NCBI RefSeq assembly: GCF_002858745.1
Contig: NZ_PJRO01000018.1
Span: 1 to 64,000 of the forward strand
Length of the DNA: 64,000 nt
Source of the DNA: Mesorhizobium loti
GTDB taxonomy: Bacteria; Pseudomonadota; Alphaproteobacteria; Rhizobiales; Rhizobiaceae
Direction of reading: 5' to 3'
How positions within the stretch are numbered: the stretch's first letter is position 1; each line of letters opens with the position of its first letter. The translations under genes and the position numbers were made by a program. The notes below the pieces were generated by a model. It was not told the origin of the DNA and did not search any database. It worked only from the letters and a program-made list of their open reading frames with translations. Of the stretch, positions 16,390 through 25,385 are shown piece after piece.

Positions 16390-16941
16390 ATGACAAAAAG
16401 CGAACGGCAAAAGATGGCCGCTGGCGAATGGTACAATTGTGTCGACCCGGAACTCGATGCCTTGCGTCTCATGGCCAGTGAAGCGGTCTTCGAGCACAGC
16501 TCGCTGCCGCCGCGTCAGCGTGGCAACATTGCGCGTGCTCTGCGCGCGCTTTTGGGGTCGGCAGGCGAGGGCGCGCGCATCGAAGCGCCGTTCCATTGTG
16601 CCTATGGTTTTAACCTCTTCCTCGAGGAGGGCGTGTTCCTGAACGCCTTTTGCACCATTCTCGACACAGCCGCGGTGCGCATAGGCAAAGCGAGCATGCT
16701 TGGACCACATGTGCAGATTTACTGCCCGGAACACCACAAGAGGCCCGCCGAACGGCGCGCTGGATTGGAAATCGGCCGTCCTGTGACGATCGGCGAAAAC
16801 GTGTGGGTCGGTGGCGGCGCGATTATCCTCGGCGGCGTGGCGATTGGCAACAACGCCATTATCGGTGCAGGGTCCGTGGTGACCCGCGACGTGCCCACGG
16901 GAGCCACCGTCGTCGGCAGTCCTGCTCGGCCAGTCGGCTGA
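16390..16941 (+). CDS. Maltose/galactoside O-acetyltransferase family protein
   Basis: 183 aa. The N-terminal maltose acetyltransferase cap (KMAAGEWYNCVDPELDALR) is followed by a left-handed beta-helix of hexapeptide repeats (IGENVWVGGGAIILGGVAIG, NNAIIGAGSVVTRDVP). The catalytic His lies in PEHHKRPAERRAG. The family transfers acetyl from acetyl-CoA to sugars. It is a single gene upstream of the FMN riboswitch. A real acceptor cannot be named; NodL-type acetyltransferases of rhizobia belong to the same family, but no nod genes are present here. Confidence 0.88.
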   Translation: MTKSERQKMAAGEWYNCVDPELDALRLMASEAVFEHSSLPPRQRGNIARALRALLGSAGEGARIEAPFHCAYGFNLFLEEGVFLNAFCTILDTAAVRIGKASMLGPHVQIYCPEHHKRPAERRAGLEIGRPVTIGENVWVGGGAIILGGVAIGNNAIIGAGSVVTRDVPTGATVVGSPARPVG

Positions 16942-17000
16942 AATCATTGTTCCTGCGGGTTGACAGGCAGGCCATCCGCCGCGTTACTAGCGTTGTTAAT

Positions 17001-17139
17001 GTTCTCAGGGCGGGGTGAAAGTCCCCACCGGCGGTAAGAGTTTCGGCTCAAGCCCGCGAGCGCTTTCCGGCTTGCCGGAAAGGTCAGCAGATCCGGTGTG
17101 ATTCCGGAGCCGACGGTTACAGTCCGGATGGAAGAGAAC
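17001..17139 (+). promoter_or_regulatory. FMN riboswitch (RFN element)
   Basis: The conserved RFN core is readable: TTCTCAGGGCGGGGTGAAAG, TCCCCACCGGCGGTAAGAG, AGCCCGCGAGCG, GGTCAGCAGATCCGGTG, TTCCGGAGCCGACGGTTACAG and GGATGGAAGAGAAC closing the P1 stem. It senses flavin mononucleotide and precedes the lumazine synthase gene. Confidence 0.96.
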
Positions 17140-17149
17140 GAGCGGATGA

Positions 17150-17175
17150 ACGGTGGCGCAAGCTACCGCTTTTTC
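17150..17175 (+). terminator. Expression-platform terminator of the FMN riboswitch
   Basis: CGGTGGC (17151-17157) pairs with GCTACCG over a GCAA loop, with one G-T pair, followed by CTTTTTCG. It lies 12 bases after the aptamer and 45 before the ribH ATG, so transcription attenuation by FMN is the likely mechanism. Confidence 0.8.
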
Positions 17176-17219
17176 GTGTCGTGCGTCCTGATTCTGGTTC
17201 GAAACGGAAAGAAGGACCC

Positions 17220-17693
17220 ATGAATCAGCAATCCCAGAAACAGTTCGAAACCCGCCGCGTTGCCGTTATTCGTGCACGTTGGCATGCCGACATCGTCGAC
17301 CAATGCGTCGAAAACTTTGTCAAGGAGGTCGAGGCGTTGAGTGGAGGCAGCCTTGTCGTCGACGTCTTCGACGTGCCGGGCGCCTACGAGATCCCGTTGC
17401 ATGCAAAGATGCTTGCCGAGACTGGCCGCCATGCGGCGGTTCTAGGTGTAGCTTTTGTCGTGAACGGCGGCATCTATCGCCACGAGTTCGTGGCGCAGGC
17501 GGTGCTGGACGGCATGATGAACGTGCAACTTGCAACCGGGGTACCGGTGCTCTCGGCGGTGCTGACGCCGCACAATTTCCATGACGGCGCCGAGCATCAC
17601 CGCTTTTTCTTCGAGCATTTCAAGGTCAAGGGCCGCGAAGCGGCCCTTGCTTGTGTCGAGATACTGAAGGCGCGTGCGTTGATCGCGGCTTAA
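17220..17693 (+). CDS. ribH: 6,7-dimethyl-8-ribityllumazine synthase, RibH2 type
   Basis: 157 aa from the ATG at 17220 (AGAAGGA Shine-Dalgarno just before). It condenses 5-amino-6-ribitylaminouracil with 3,4-dihydroxybutanone phosphate, the penultimate step of riboflavin synthesis. Substrate-binding segments are visible: RWHADIVDQ, DVPGAYEIPLHAK and the glycine loop VVNGGIYRHEFVAQAV with the catalytic His. The length, the replaced C-terminal part (HHRFFFEHFKVKGREAA) and the riboswitch match the isolated RibH2 lumazine synthases known from Brucella and Mesorhizobium, distinct from RibH1 in the rib operon. FMN should switch it off. Confidence 0.95.
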   Translation: MNQQSQKQFETRRVAVIRARWHADIVDQCVENFVKEVEALSGGSLVVDVFDVPGAYEIPLHAKMLAETGRHAAVLGVAFVVNGGIYRHEFVAQAVLDGMMNVQLATGVPVLSAVLTPHNFHDGAEHHRFFFEHFKVKGREAALACVEILKARALIAA

Positions 17694-17700
17694 GTTAAGG

Positions 17701-17765
17701 GGACTAAGGCAGTCGGGCAGTGAGGTTGGGCCGCTACTGCCCTATTGCCTTACTGCCCCACTGCT
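17701..17765. repeat. Octamer inverted tandem repeat between convergent ribH and fhs
   Basis: Four consecutive 8-base units of the form YYAYTGCC (CTACTGCC, CTATTGCC, TTACTGCC, CCACTGCT; 17734-17765) face two units in the opposite orientation (AAGGCAGT, CGGGCAGT; 17706-17721). The arms can fold into a hairpin over the GAGGTTGGGCCG centre, so the element may terminate both genes. The last unit runs into the fhs stop codon. Confidence 0.7.
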
Positions 17766-19443
17766 AGAACAACCCCTCGATCTGGCCCTGGTCGTTGAGG
17801 AAGATCTTCTCCGACGATGGTTTTGAGGGCAGGCCAGGCATGGTCATGACCTCACCGCAGATGACGACGATGAAGCCGGCACCGGCGGCAAGGCGAACCT
17901 CGCGCACCGGAACCGTGTGGCCGGTCGGCGCACCGCGCAGGTTCGGATCGGTCGAGAAGGAATACTGCGTCTTGGCCATGCACACCGGCAGGTGGCCGTA
18001 GCCGGCCTGTTCCCACTGGTGCAACTGATCGCGGATCGACTTGTCGGCAATCGCCTCGTCACCGCGATAGATGCGCTTGACGATGGTGTTGATCTTTTCA
18101 AACAGCGGCATGTCATCGGGATAGAGCGGCGAGAACTGCGAGGCGCCGCTCTCGGCGATCTCCACCACCTTGTGGGCAAGCTCCTCGATGCCGGCAGAGC
18201 CTTGCGCCCAGTGCTTGCACAGGATCGCTTCGGCACCTTGCGCGGCCACGAAGTCCTTCATCGCCTTGATCTCGGCATCGGTGTCGGAGACGAAGTGGTT
18301 GATGGCAACCACCGCCGGCACGCCGAACTGCTTCACATTCTCGATGTGGCGGCCAAGATTGGCGCAGCCCTTCTTCACCGCATCGACATTCTCCTGGCCA
18401 AGGTCTTCCTTCTTCACCCCGCCATTCATCTTCATGGCGCGCACGGTGGCCACGATGACGGCAGCAGCCGGCTTCAGGCCTGCCTTGCGGCATTTGATGT
18501 CGAAGAACTTCTCGGCACCGAGATCGGCACCGAAGCCGGCCTCCGTCACCACATAGTCGGCGAGCTTCAAGGCCGTGGTGGTGGCGACCACCGAGTTGCA
18601 GCCATGGGCGATGTTGGCGAAGGGCCCGCCATGCACGAAGGCAGGGTTGTTCTCCAGCGTCTGCACCAGATTCGGCTGGATGGCATCCTTCAACAGCACC
18701 GCCATGGCGCCGTCGGCCTTCAGGTCACGGGCATAGACCGGGGTCTTGTCGCGGCGATAGGCCACGATGATGTCACCGAGGCGCTTTTCCAGGTCCTTCA
18801 GGTCGGTGGCCAGGCACAGGATCGCCATCACCTCGGAGGCAACCGTGATGTCGAAGCCGGCCTCGCGTGGGAAGCCGTTGGCGACACCGCCGAGCGAGAC
18901 GATGATCTGGCGTAGCGCGCGATCATTCATGTCCATGACGCGGCGCCAGGCGACGCGACGGATGTCGATGCCGAGTTCATTGCCCCAGTAGATGTGGTTG
19001 TCGATCAGGGCCGACAGAAGGTTGTGGGCGGTGGTGATGGCGTGGAAGTCGCCGGTGAAGTGCAGGTTCATGTCTTCCATCGGCACGACCTGGGCATAAC
19101 CGCCGCCGGCAGCACCACCCTTGACGCCGAAGTTGGGTCCAAGCGAAGCCTCGCGGATGCAGACCACGGCCTTCTTGCCGATGCGGTTGAGGCCATCACC
19201 GAGACCAACCGTGGTGGTGGTCTTGCCTTCGCCGGCCGGTGTCGGGTTGATGGCGGTGACCAGGATCAGCTTGCCGTCCTTGTTGCCTTTCACCGACTTG
19301 ATGAACTCGGCCGAGATCTTCGCCTTGTCATGGCCGTAGGGCAGCAGATGCTCGGTCGGAATGCCGATCTTGGCGCCGATCGCCTGGATCTGCTGCTTCT
19401 TCGCGCCACGCGCGATCTCAATGTCACTCTTGTAGTCGGCCAT
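17764..19443 (-). CDS. fhs: Formate-tetrahydrofolate ligase
   Basis: 559 aa from the ATG at 19443 (MADYKSDIEIARGAKKQQI). The open frame continues 78 codons upstream, but that part has no homology-like content and homologs start with this sequence. The enzyme activates formate with ATP to 10-formyltetrahydrofolate for purines and C1 metabolism. The P-loop TPAGEGKTTTTVGLGDGL lies near 67-84, followed by the conserved REASLGPNFGVKGGAAGGGYAQ region and VTEAGFGADLGAEKFFDIKCR. It is a single gene with repeat elements on both sides. Confidence 0.97.
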   Translation of the reverse strand: MADYKSDIEIARGAKKQQIQAIGAKIGIPTEHLLPYGHDKAKISAEFIKSVKGNKDGKLILVTAINPTPAGEGKTTTTVGLGDGLNRIGKKAVVCIREASLGPNFGVKGGAAGGGYAQVVPMEDMNLHFTGDFHAITTAHNLLSALIDNHIYWGNELGIDIRRVAWRRVMDMNDRALRQIIVSLGGVANGFPREAGFDITVASEVMAILCLATDLKDLEKRLGDIIVAYRRDKTPVYARDLKADGAMAVLLKDAIQPNLVQTLENNPAFVHGGPFANIAHGCNSVVATTTALKLADYVVTEAGFGADLGAEKFFDIKCRKAGLKPAAAVIVATVRAMKMNGGVKKEDLGQENVDAVKKGCANLGRHIENVKQFGVPAVVAINHFVSDTDAEIKAMKDFVAAQGAEAILCKHWAQGSAGIEELAHKVVEIAESGASQFSPLYPDDMPLFEKINTIVKRIYRGDEAIADKSIRDQLHQWEQAGYGHLPVCMAKTQYSFSTDPNLRGAPTGHTVPVREVRLAAGAGFIVVICGEVMTMPGLPSKPSSEKIFLNDQGQIEGLF

Positions 19444-19781
<338 letters not shown>

Positions 19782-19782
<1 letters not shown>

Positions 19783-20903
19783 TATTGCGCCAGCACGTTG
19801 CTGATTTCGACGAGGTTCGAGCGGACGCGCAGCACATAGAAGCCCATCGTCGTCAGGTGTGTGGCGAAGATACCGGTTTCGTCGCTGTTGGCGACAAGCC
19901 ATGGCTGGATGCGCAGCGCGGAGACGAACTGCGCGTCCATCGTATCCCACAGGCTCTTCAGGTTCTTCTGCTTGAGCACGTCCTCGTAGTCGGCTTGCGA
20001 CGCCTTCATCAGCCCGTAATAGGCATAGAGTTGCCCGTAGGCGAACCAGAAGCGATCGTCGGCGCGCGGGTCGAAGAAACCGTAATTGTAATTCTCAGCC
20101 CGGTCCTTGAGGATCGCCGAAGTCGAACCAATGTCGGATGAGATGCGGTCGATATATTGCTTGAGATTATCTGCGCGGGCGTCAAAGACCGCCTGGCAGT
20201 TGGCGAGCTTGGTATTGAATGCGCGCAGCTTCTTGACCGCGTCACGATAATAGCTCGGTGTTGGTGTCTTGGGGCCGAACGGGCTCAAGCCGAAATACCA
20301 AGTATATTCGTCGAACTGCAGATTGCCGCGCGCGTCCTGCAAATCGCTGTCGATCTGCGAGGTGGTGCGCACGCGGCCCATATTGTCGGCCAGTTCGGTG
20401 GCGGTGCGTCGCACAGCTTGGTTGATGCCACGCTGGAACGAAGCCTTGTTGTCCATGAAAGGTGTCTTGTCCCAGTCGAGGCCGAACAGCCCGACCTTGT
20501 AGATGATCATCGACGAGATCCAGGCGTTCTGGTTCACGTTGAAGTCGGTCAGGTCGGCGGTTACGTCGGCGATCGCGGAGCGCCCGCAGGACTTGGTCGT
20601 GTCGGTGCCGCCGCCGGCGATCACCTGCTCGCCGGCGGAAACGTTGCGGCTCTCGAACTTGTATTTGTCGACGTAATTCGGGTCGAAATTATTCCACCAC
20701 TGCGTGGCGTAGAAGAAGTTGGCGTAGAGGCCGAGGAGGATGAGCAGGCCGACGCCCACCACCGTCTTCAAGATCCAGCCGCGCCGAAAATACCAGCGAC
20801 CCACCCACATGAACGGCCACAAGACGATACCGATCAGGAGGCCGATGCCACGGCCGATCCACTGGAATATCCGGGTGATGAAATTCACGATCGGATCAAG
20901 CAT
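19782..20903 (-). CDS. DUF2333-like membrane protein, last gene of the AAA+ cluster
   Basis: 373 aa. The N-terminal ~65 residues contain two hydrophobic segments (IGLLIGIVLWPFMWVG and TVVGVGLLILLGLYANFFY), so the remaining ~300 residues probably lie in the periplasm. Trp/Tyr-rich motifs such as FDEYTWYFGLSPFGPKTPTPSYYRDA and RFWFAYGQLYAYYGL fit DUF2333 as I know it. No catalytic motif is evident. It follows the 428-aa gene by 12 bases and is therefore in the same operon; it may be the envelope anchor of the cluster. The stop codon comes from the first base triplet of the heptamer array. Confidence 0.8.
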
Positions 20904-20915
20904 GCGGCAGCACCC

Positions 20916-22202
20916 CTAGTCGGTCAGGCCATAGAGACGATTTCTGAACGCCTCCTTGTCCCTGAGATATGTGGTTTTCAGAACGTCGACAACATGTGAT
21001 CGCCAGGCCTCGCTGAAGCCTTCGTAGTCCTTGTAGAAACCCTGCTTGTTGAAGACGTAGCGGGAAACGAAGTCCGACGGTACGAAATCGGAGATCAGCC
21101 GATTGGTCAGCCAGGCATCGGGATGTCTCGGCTTTGCGCGGACCACCAGGAAACGCTGTCTGGGTTGCACATCCTCGATCTTCAACTGGCCAAGCTGGCC
21201 GATCTCGCGCTTGGCGCCATTCAGGAAAGGAAAGTCGCCGTCGCGGTTGATCACTGAGGCGTTGTTGTGGATCCAGGTCTGCAGCCAGATCTTGTCGACA
21301 CTGGAGAGGTTGCGGTCGGGGTCGGACTGCCAGATCAGGTTGCGCACCACCATTTCGGCGCGGTGTTCGAGATAGCCGGAGCTCTCCACCCATGAGGCAC
21401 GCGGCAGTTCGATGCGACCGCTGGAAGCGAGAAAGCGGAAGACCGCATCCGCGTCCTTGATCGACAGATAGCTGACCTGCCATGGCCGCGAGCGCCGGAA
21501 CCCTGGGGCGGCTGGATCGCCGATGACGGTCGTCACATCCGGGTCGACGAAAACGTAGAGTCCGCCGAAATGGCTCGTCCAATAGGCGTTGTGGCGGAAA
21601 ATGACCTGATCGGGCACCAGCGCATTTTCGCGAATGTCGCCGGTGACCTTTACCAACTCCACCATGCGTTCGAGCATCTTGTTGTCGCGCCAGGCATCCG
21701 GCTCCTGTTTCAGCCGGTCAACCAGCGTGCCGAGTTCCGACGCCTTGCCGAGCACGTCCTCCGCCGACAGGACACGGAACTCCACCTGGTTGATGGAGAG
21801 CAAATCCTCGATGTCGTTCACCGTGGAGACTGAGTCTTCGATTTCACCGTAGATGACGTCCTTGATGGTCAGCGCGTCGATGGCCCGGCTGTTCTTCGAC
21901 ATGAATTCGAACATCAGCTGGGAGGTATTCGAGAAGGCTGTGTGAACGACCGGCAGGTCGATCTGTGCAGGCGTCAGGATGATGAAACGGCGGTTGATGC
22001 CGTTGGGGTCGAGGTAGCCGTAATCACCGCATTCCTCGGCGATTTCGGGTGAGAAACCGGTGCGGTCTACGTGAAAGCTCTTCCGCCTTGTCGGCTTGAA
22101 GCCAAACGCCTTCAGCGCCTTGTTATAGCGATCGATGAGATGCGGCTCGTCAATCGGCAGCAGGCGGCCGTAGATAAGCTCGTTGTCGCGCAGGAGGTCC
22201 AT
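20916..22202 (-). CDS. Uncharacterised 428-aa protein of the AAA+ cluster (DUF6638-like)
   Basis: 428 aa from the ATG at 22202, which overlaps the stop of the AAA+ gene as TAATG; the longer upstream reading frame merely shadows that gene. There is no signal peptide or transmembrane segment. Notable segments are GYLDPNGINRRFIILTPAQIDLPVVHTAF near 60 and WTSHFGGLYVFVDPDVTTVIGD near 215. It may correspond to the DUF6638 group, recalled from memory and not checked. Tight coupling to the ATPase suggests a stoichiometric partner. No enzymatic function can be claimed. Confidence 0.75.
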   Translation of the reverse strand: MDLLRDNELIYGRLLPIDEPHLIDRYNKALKAFGFKPTRRKSFHVDRTGFSPEIAEECGDYGYLDPNGINRRFIILTPAQIDLPVVHTAFSNTSQLMFEFMSKNSRAIDALTIKDVIYGEIEDSVSTVNDIEDLLSINQVEFRVLSAEDVLGKASELGTLVDRLKQEPDAWRDNKMLERMVELVKVTGDIRENALVPDQVIFRHNAYWTSHFGGLYVFVDPDVTTVIGDPAAPGFRRSRPWQVSYLSIKDADAVFRFLASSGRIELPRASWVESSGYLEHRAEMVVRNLIWQSDPDRNLSSVDKIWLQTWIHNNASVINRDGDFPFLNGAKREIGQLGQLKIEDVQPRQRFLVVRAKPRHPDAWLTNRLISDFVPSDFVSRYVFNKQGFYKDYEGFSEAWRSHVVDVLKTTYLRDKEAFRNRLYGLTD

Positions 22203-24112
22203 TACGCGTTCCACAGCCCCTTCTTCTTCAGTTCCTCCATTTCCCGGACCGCACGTTCGCGCAGGCGAGCATCGCGCAGCAGCCGGTCGACTGCCGCATC
22301 GTCGGACTTGTCGGCATAGCGGAACTCGGAATCGGCGTAACGGTTGATCTCCTGCATGATGATCGTCATGTCGAACGGGCGGCGCAGTTCCTCGATCATC
22401 GCCTTCTTGTCGTCGTAGCTCTTGTGCATGAAGGCTTCCGGTTTCTCGAACCACTCATCGGGCAGCTCGATGTCCATGGCGCGCATCTTGATGGCGTCGG
22501 TGACGTTCTTGATGGCGCGGCCGGTGAAGCGGGGCTCGGCTTCCTTGATCAGATGCAGATAGCTGCCGACATCTTCCAGCGTTTTCGGCTGGCCGCTTTC
22601 CTTGATGAAACGTTCATAGACCTTCATCAGGCCGTCTTCATGCGGCTTGTCATAACCCTCGTATGCTTCCGTCACGGCGCGCTGGATTTCCTGGGCGGCA
22701 TAAAGCGCGTGATCGCCGAGCGGAATTTTATGGTTCTTGCCGGCAAGCAGCACGAAGATGTCGACATAGTCGTCGCGGCTCTGCGGGCCGTCGACCAGCC
22801 AGCGGGCGCCGGCGCGCTGGCGCAACGCGTCGTCGACATTTTCGGGATAGTTGGAAAACATGCCGAAGGCGCAGTTGCCGCGCACCACTGTGCCGGCCCC
22901 GGCGAAGGCATCCATCAGGACGCCGGTGATTTCCTGCTGGCCGGCCGAGGCGCGGTCATCGGAACGCTTCGCGGCTACCTGGTCGATATCGTCGATGGTG
23001 CCGAAGCCGATCGCGCGGGGGTTCAGTACATTGTTGATGAACTGCCGGCAGTTCTGCCCGGACTTGCCCTGATAGGACGAGATCTGGTCGACGCCGAAAT
23101 TCTCGTAGGCGAAGGGATAGCTGGCCACCTTGCAATAATCATTGACCAGGCCGGCGATCATCTGGATCAGCGTCGTCTTGCCGGTGCCAGGCGCGCCGTC
23201 GCCAATGAAAGTGAACAGGAAACCCCCGAGTTCGACAAACGGGTTCAGTTCGTGGTCGAAATCGTAGGCCATCAGCATCTTGGCCAGTTTCACCGACTGG
23301 TATTTGGCGATGTGATTGCCGACGACCTCTTCCGGCTTCTTGAAGGTCATCACCAGCGGCTTTGACTTCTTGCCAGGCGCGACGTCGAAGCCGTCGATGG
23401 TGAAGTCGTCGGCGTCGATGCGCAGATGTGTGTTGTCGAAGGCGCCGAGGCCATCAAAGCGGCCCTTGCGCGCTAGCAGGCCATCGATTGCAACGCGGGC
23501 GAAGGTCTTCGCACGGGTCAACAAATCGGCGTCGTCTTTGGTGCCAGCAAGAGCCTTGTCGAGCCCGGCGACAAGAGACTTCACCGCATCCTGCGGCGTG
23601 TCGAACAGGAAGTCTGGCTCGGCAATGTCGTTCAGTGCCTCGCCGTCGCTGTCGATGAGCTGAGCCAGGTAGGAGGCAAGCGCGAAGGCTGCGACATAGG
23701 CCGAGGCGGAAAGCAGCTTCTTGAATTGCGTGGCCAGGTCACCCTCGAGTGGCGTGCGTGCGTTCTGTGCCTGCAGGCCTTCAAGATCGGTCGACCGGGC
23801 AAAGATGTCCGATACCGCCAGTGCCACGGCAATGCCGCGCCGGGCGCGGTAAAGCAGCGTGTGCTGCGGGATCGACATCAGCTGATCGTCCGGTCGTATG
23901 GAGGCGACCGTCTTTTGCAGTTCCACTTCGCGCGTCTTGCGTAGCGACCCGGTCGAAACGGTCGAGACGAAGCGCCGGCCGGTGCCGGCAAGCGCGGTAC
24001 CGGATTCGCCGGACGAATCCTCAAGCACGACGACACGGGTGATGAAGCTCTGCGCTGTGGCGCGGTGCTTCTCGATATCGGCTTCGGGAATGGTGGTCAG
24101 CCCGGTGTCCAT
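22202..24112 (-). CDS. AAA+ ATPase of an uncharacterised five-gene cluster
   Basis: 636 aa, cytoplasmic. The first ~300 residues have no motif I recognise and include a small hydrophobic stretch near 140-155 (ASAYVAAFALASYLAQLI). The AAA+ module spans about 295-500: Walker A GDGAPGTGKTTLIQM (near 305-317), a Walker B-like FGTIDDIDQVA (near 370, with the tandem Asp), a sensor 1 candidate MFSNYPENVDD (Asn-Tyr near 425) and a possible arginine finger in LRQRAGARW (near 435). The C-terminal ~100 residues are charged and helical. GAGGG lies before the ATG. Substrate and role are unknown; remodelling of a protein complex is the generic AAA+ expectation. Confidence 0.82.
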   Translation of the reverse strand: MDTGLTTIPEADIEKHRATAQSFITRVVVLEDSSGESGTALAGTGRRFVSTVSTGSLRKTREVELQKTVASIRPDDQLMSIPQHTLLYRARRGIAVALAVSDIFARSTDLEGLQAQNARTPLEGDLATQFKKLLSASAYVAAFALASYLAQLIDSDGEALNDIAEPDFLFDTPQDAVKSLVAGLDKALAGTKDDADLLTRAKTFARVAIDGLLARKGRFDGLGAFDNTHLRIDADDFTIDGFDVAPGKKSKPLVMTFKKPEEVVGNHIAKYQSVKLAKMLMAYDFDHELNPFVELGGFLFTFIGDGAPGTGKTTLIQMIAGLVNDYCKVASYPFAYENFGVDQISSYQGKSGQNCRQFINNVLNPRAIGFGTIDDIDQVAAKRSDDRASAGQQEITGVLMDAFAGAGTVVRGNCAFGMFSNYPENVDDALRQRAGARWLVDGPQSRDDYVDIFVLLAGKNHKIPLGDHALYAAQEIQRAVTEAYEGYDKPHEDGLMKVYERFIKESGQPKTLEDVGSYLHLIKEAEPRFTGRAIKNVTDAIKMRAMDIELPDEWFEKPEAFMHKSYDDKKAMIEELRRPFDMTIIMQEINRYADSEFRYADKSDDAAVDRLLRDARLRERAVREMEELKKKGLWNA

Positions 24113-24148
24113 TCTGTCCCTCGTTAAGCAGTCTCGGTCCGGCGGATG

Positions 24149-25294
24149 CTAGACGTCGGAAATCACCCGCCCACCGGACAGGATGTGCACCTTGTAGCCG
24201 CCGAATATCTTCTGGGCTTCGCCGGCTGCATAGAGCGCCTGATAGGCCTCATGCGGCACAAGTGCGTGGTTCTCAAAACTGGAAACGCCCTGGCGTGTCG
24301 CCTCGAGATCGTCGGTGTTGATGAAGAATTCCTGCGTTGTCTTTTCGCTGGAGAAAAGCCCGCGCCGACCTGGCTTTTCGCCCTTCGAATAGACTTCCTG
24401 GATGGTCCAGGTGAGCAACCAGGCGTTTTCAGGCTTGCGCACCTTGGCCAGCACCTCGGTCACCGTTGAGTTGTTGTCGGTAATGCCCGCGGAATAGAAG
24501 GGGCCGAGAACCACGCGCCGCAACTGCTTGGGGTGCAGCGGCTCGAAATCCTTGTCGAGATTGACCGCTATGGTCAGCGGGGTGAGCGAATAGGATGAGT
24601 TCTTTTCGGTGAAGTCGTCGAAACGGCGGGCAAGATCGGGATTGAGCAGACCGTCCACCGGCAGCGGAATCTCGATGTCGTCATTGAGGCGGCCATCCTT
24701 GCCGACCAACTGGCGCACGATGTCGCCGGAGGAATCCTCCACCGTCACCATGTAGACCAGCGGCAGGTTGGCGGTGCCGTCGAAGCTTGCCCAATGCACG
24801 AGATAATAAGGCAGGCCGGATTTAGGATTAACGGAGACCTTGGCGGTCTGCGCCAGTGAGAACGGGCTGAACGTCTCGCCGCTCTTGATGTCTTCCAGAT
24901 ACAACCGTTCTGCCATCGACTTTTGCAGCGTCGTCGGGAATTCCTTGTGGCGCAGGATGAAGTCGGCCATTTCGGAGCGCAGCTCGCGCGCGGAGGGGAT
25001 GGTGGCCAGCCGGCTATCGGCCTGCCGGCGGTCGTTCTCCAGTTCGAGCAAGTTCTGGAACACCGGATAGCCGCTTTCGGCACGGGAGATCTTGAAGGTC
25101 TCCATGAAGCCCAGGCGGTTGCGCCAGCAGGTGAACGACTTGTCGAGGCGACTGATGTATTCGGCCACGATCTTGGCGACGATGCCATGCCGATAGAGTG
25201 GCGAGCGATCGTCTCGCATGAAGATCTCGAGACCGGATAAGGCAGCCGTTATGGCCGAGAAATAGCGCTCGGCCGCATCGGTTTCGATGGTCAT
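24149..25294 (-). CDS. Uncharacterised 381-aa protein of the AAA+ cluster
   Basis: 381 aa from the ATG at 25294, chosen because GGGAGAAAAGG precedes it. No transmembrane helix or signal peptide. The N-terminal half is helical and basic (ISRLDKSFTCWRNRLGFMETFK). The C-terminal half looks like mixed beta structure (YYLVHWASFDGTANLPLVYMVTVEDSSG). I recognise no family and no catalytic motif. It lies 36 bases before the AAA+ gene on the same strand, so it should be coexpressed with it. Confidence 0.72.
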   Translation of the reverse strand: MTIETDAAERYFSAITAALSGLEIFMRDDRSPLYRHGIVAKIVAEYISRLDKSFTCWRNRLGFMETFKISRAESGYPVFQNLLELENDRRQADSRLATIPSARELRSEMADFILRHKEFPTTLQKSMAERLYLEDIKSGETFSPFSLAQTAKVSVNPKSGLPYYLVHWASFDGTANLPLVYMVTVEDSSGDIVRQLVGKDGRLNDDIEIPLPVDGLLNPDLARRFDDFTEKNSSYSLTPLTIAVNLDKDFEPLHPKQLRRVVLGPFYSAGITDNNSTVTEVLAKVRKPENAWLLTWTIQEVYSKGEKPGRRGLFSSEKTTQEFFINTDDLEATRQGVSSFENHALVPHEAYQALYAAGEAQKIFGGYKVHILSGGRVISDV

Positions 25295-25385
25295 GCCTTT
25301 TCTCCCTTGCATGTGAAGGGAAAAAGACAGCGGATGGGGTTACGAGAAGGCATCGATGAATGCGAACAGTCCTGTCGTTGAGTGG

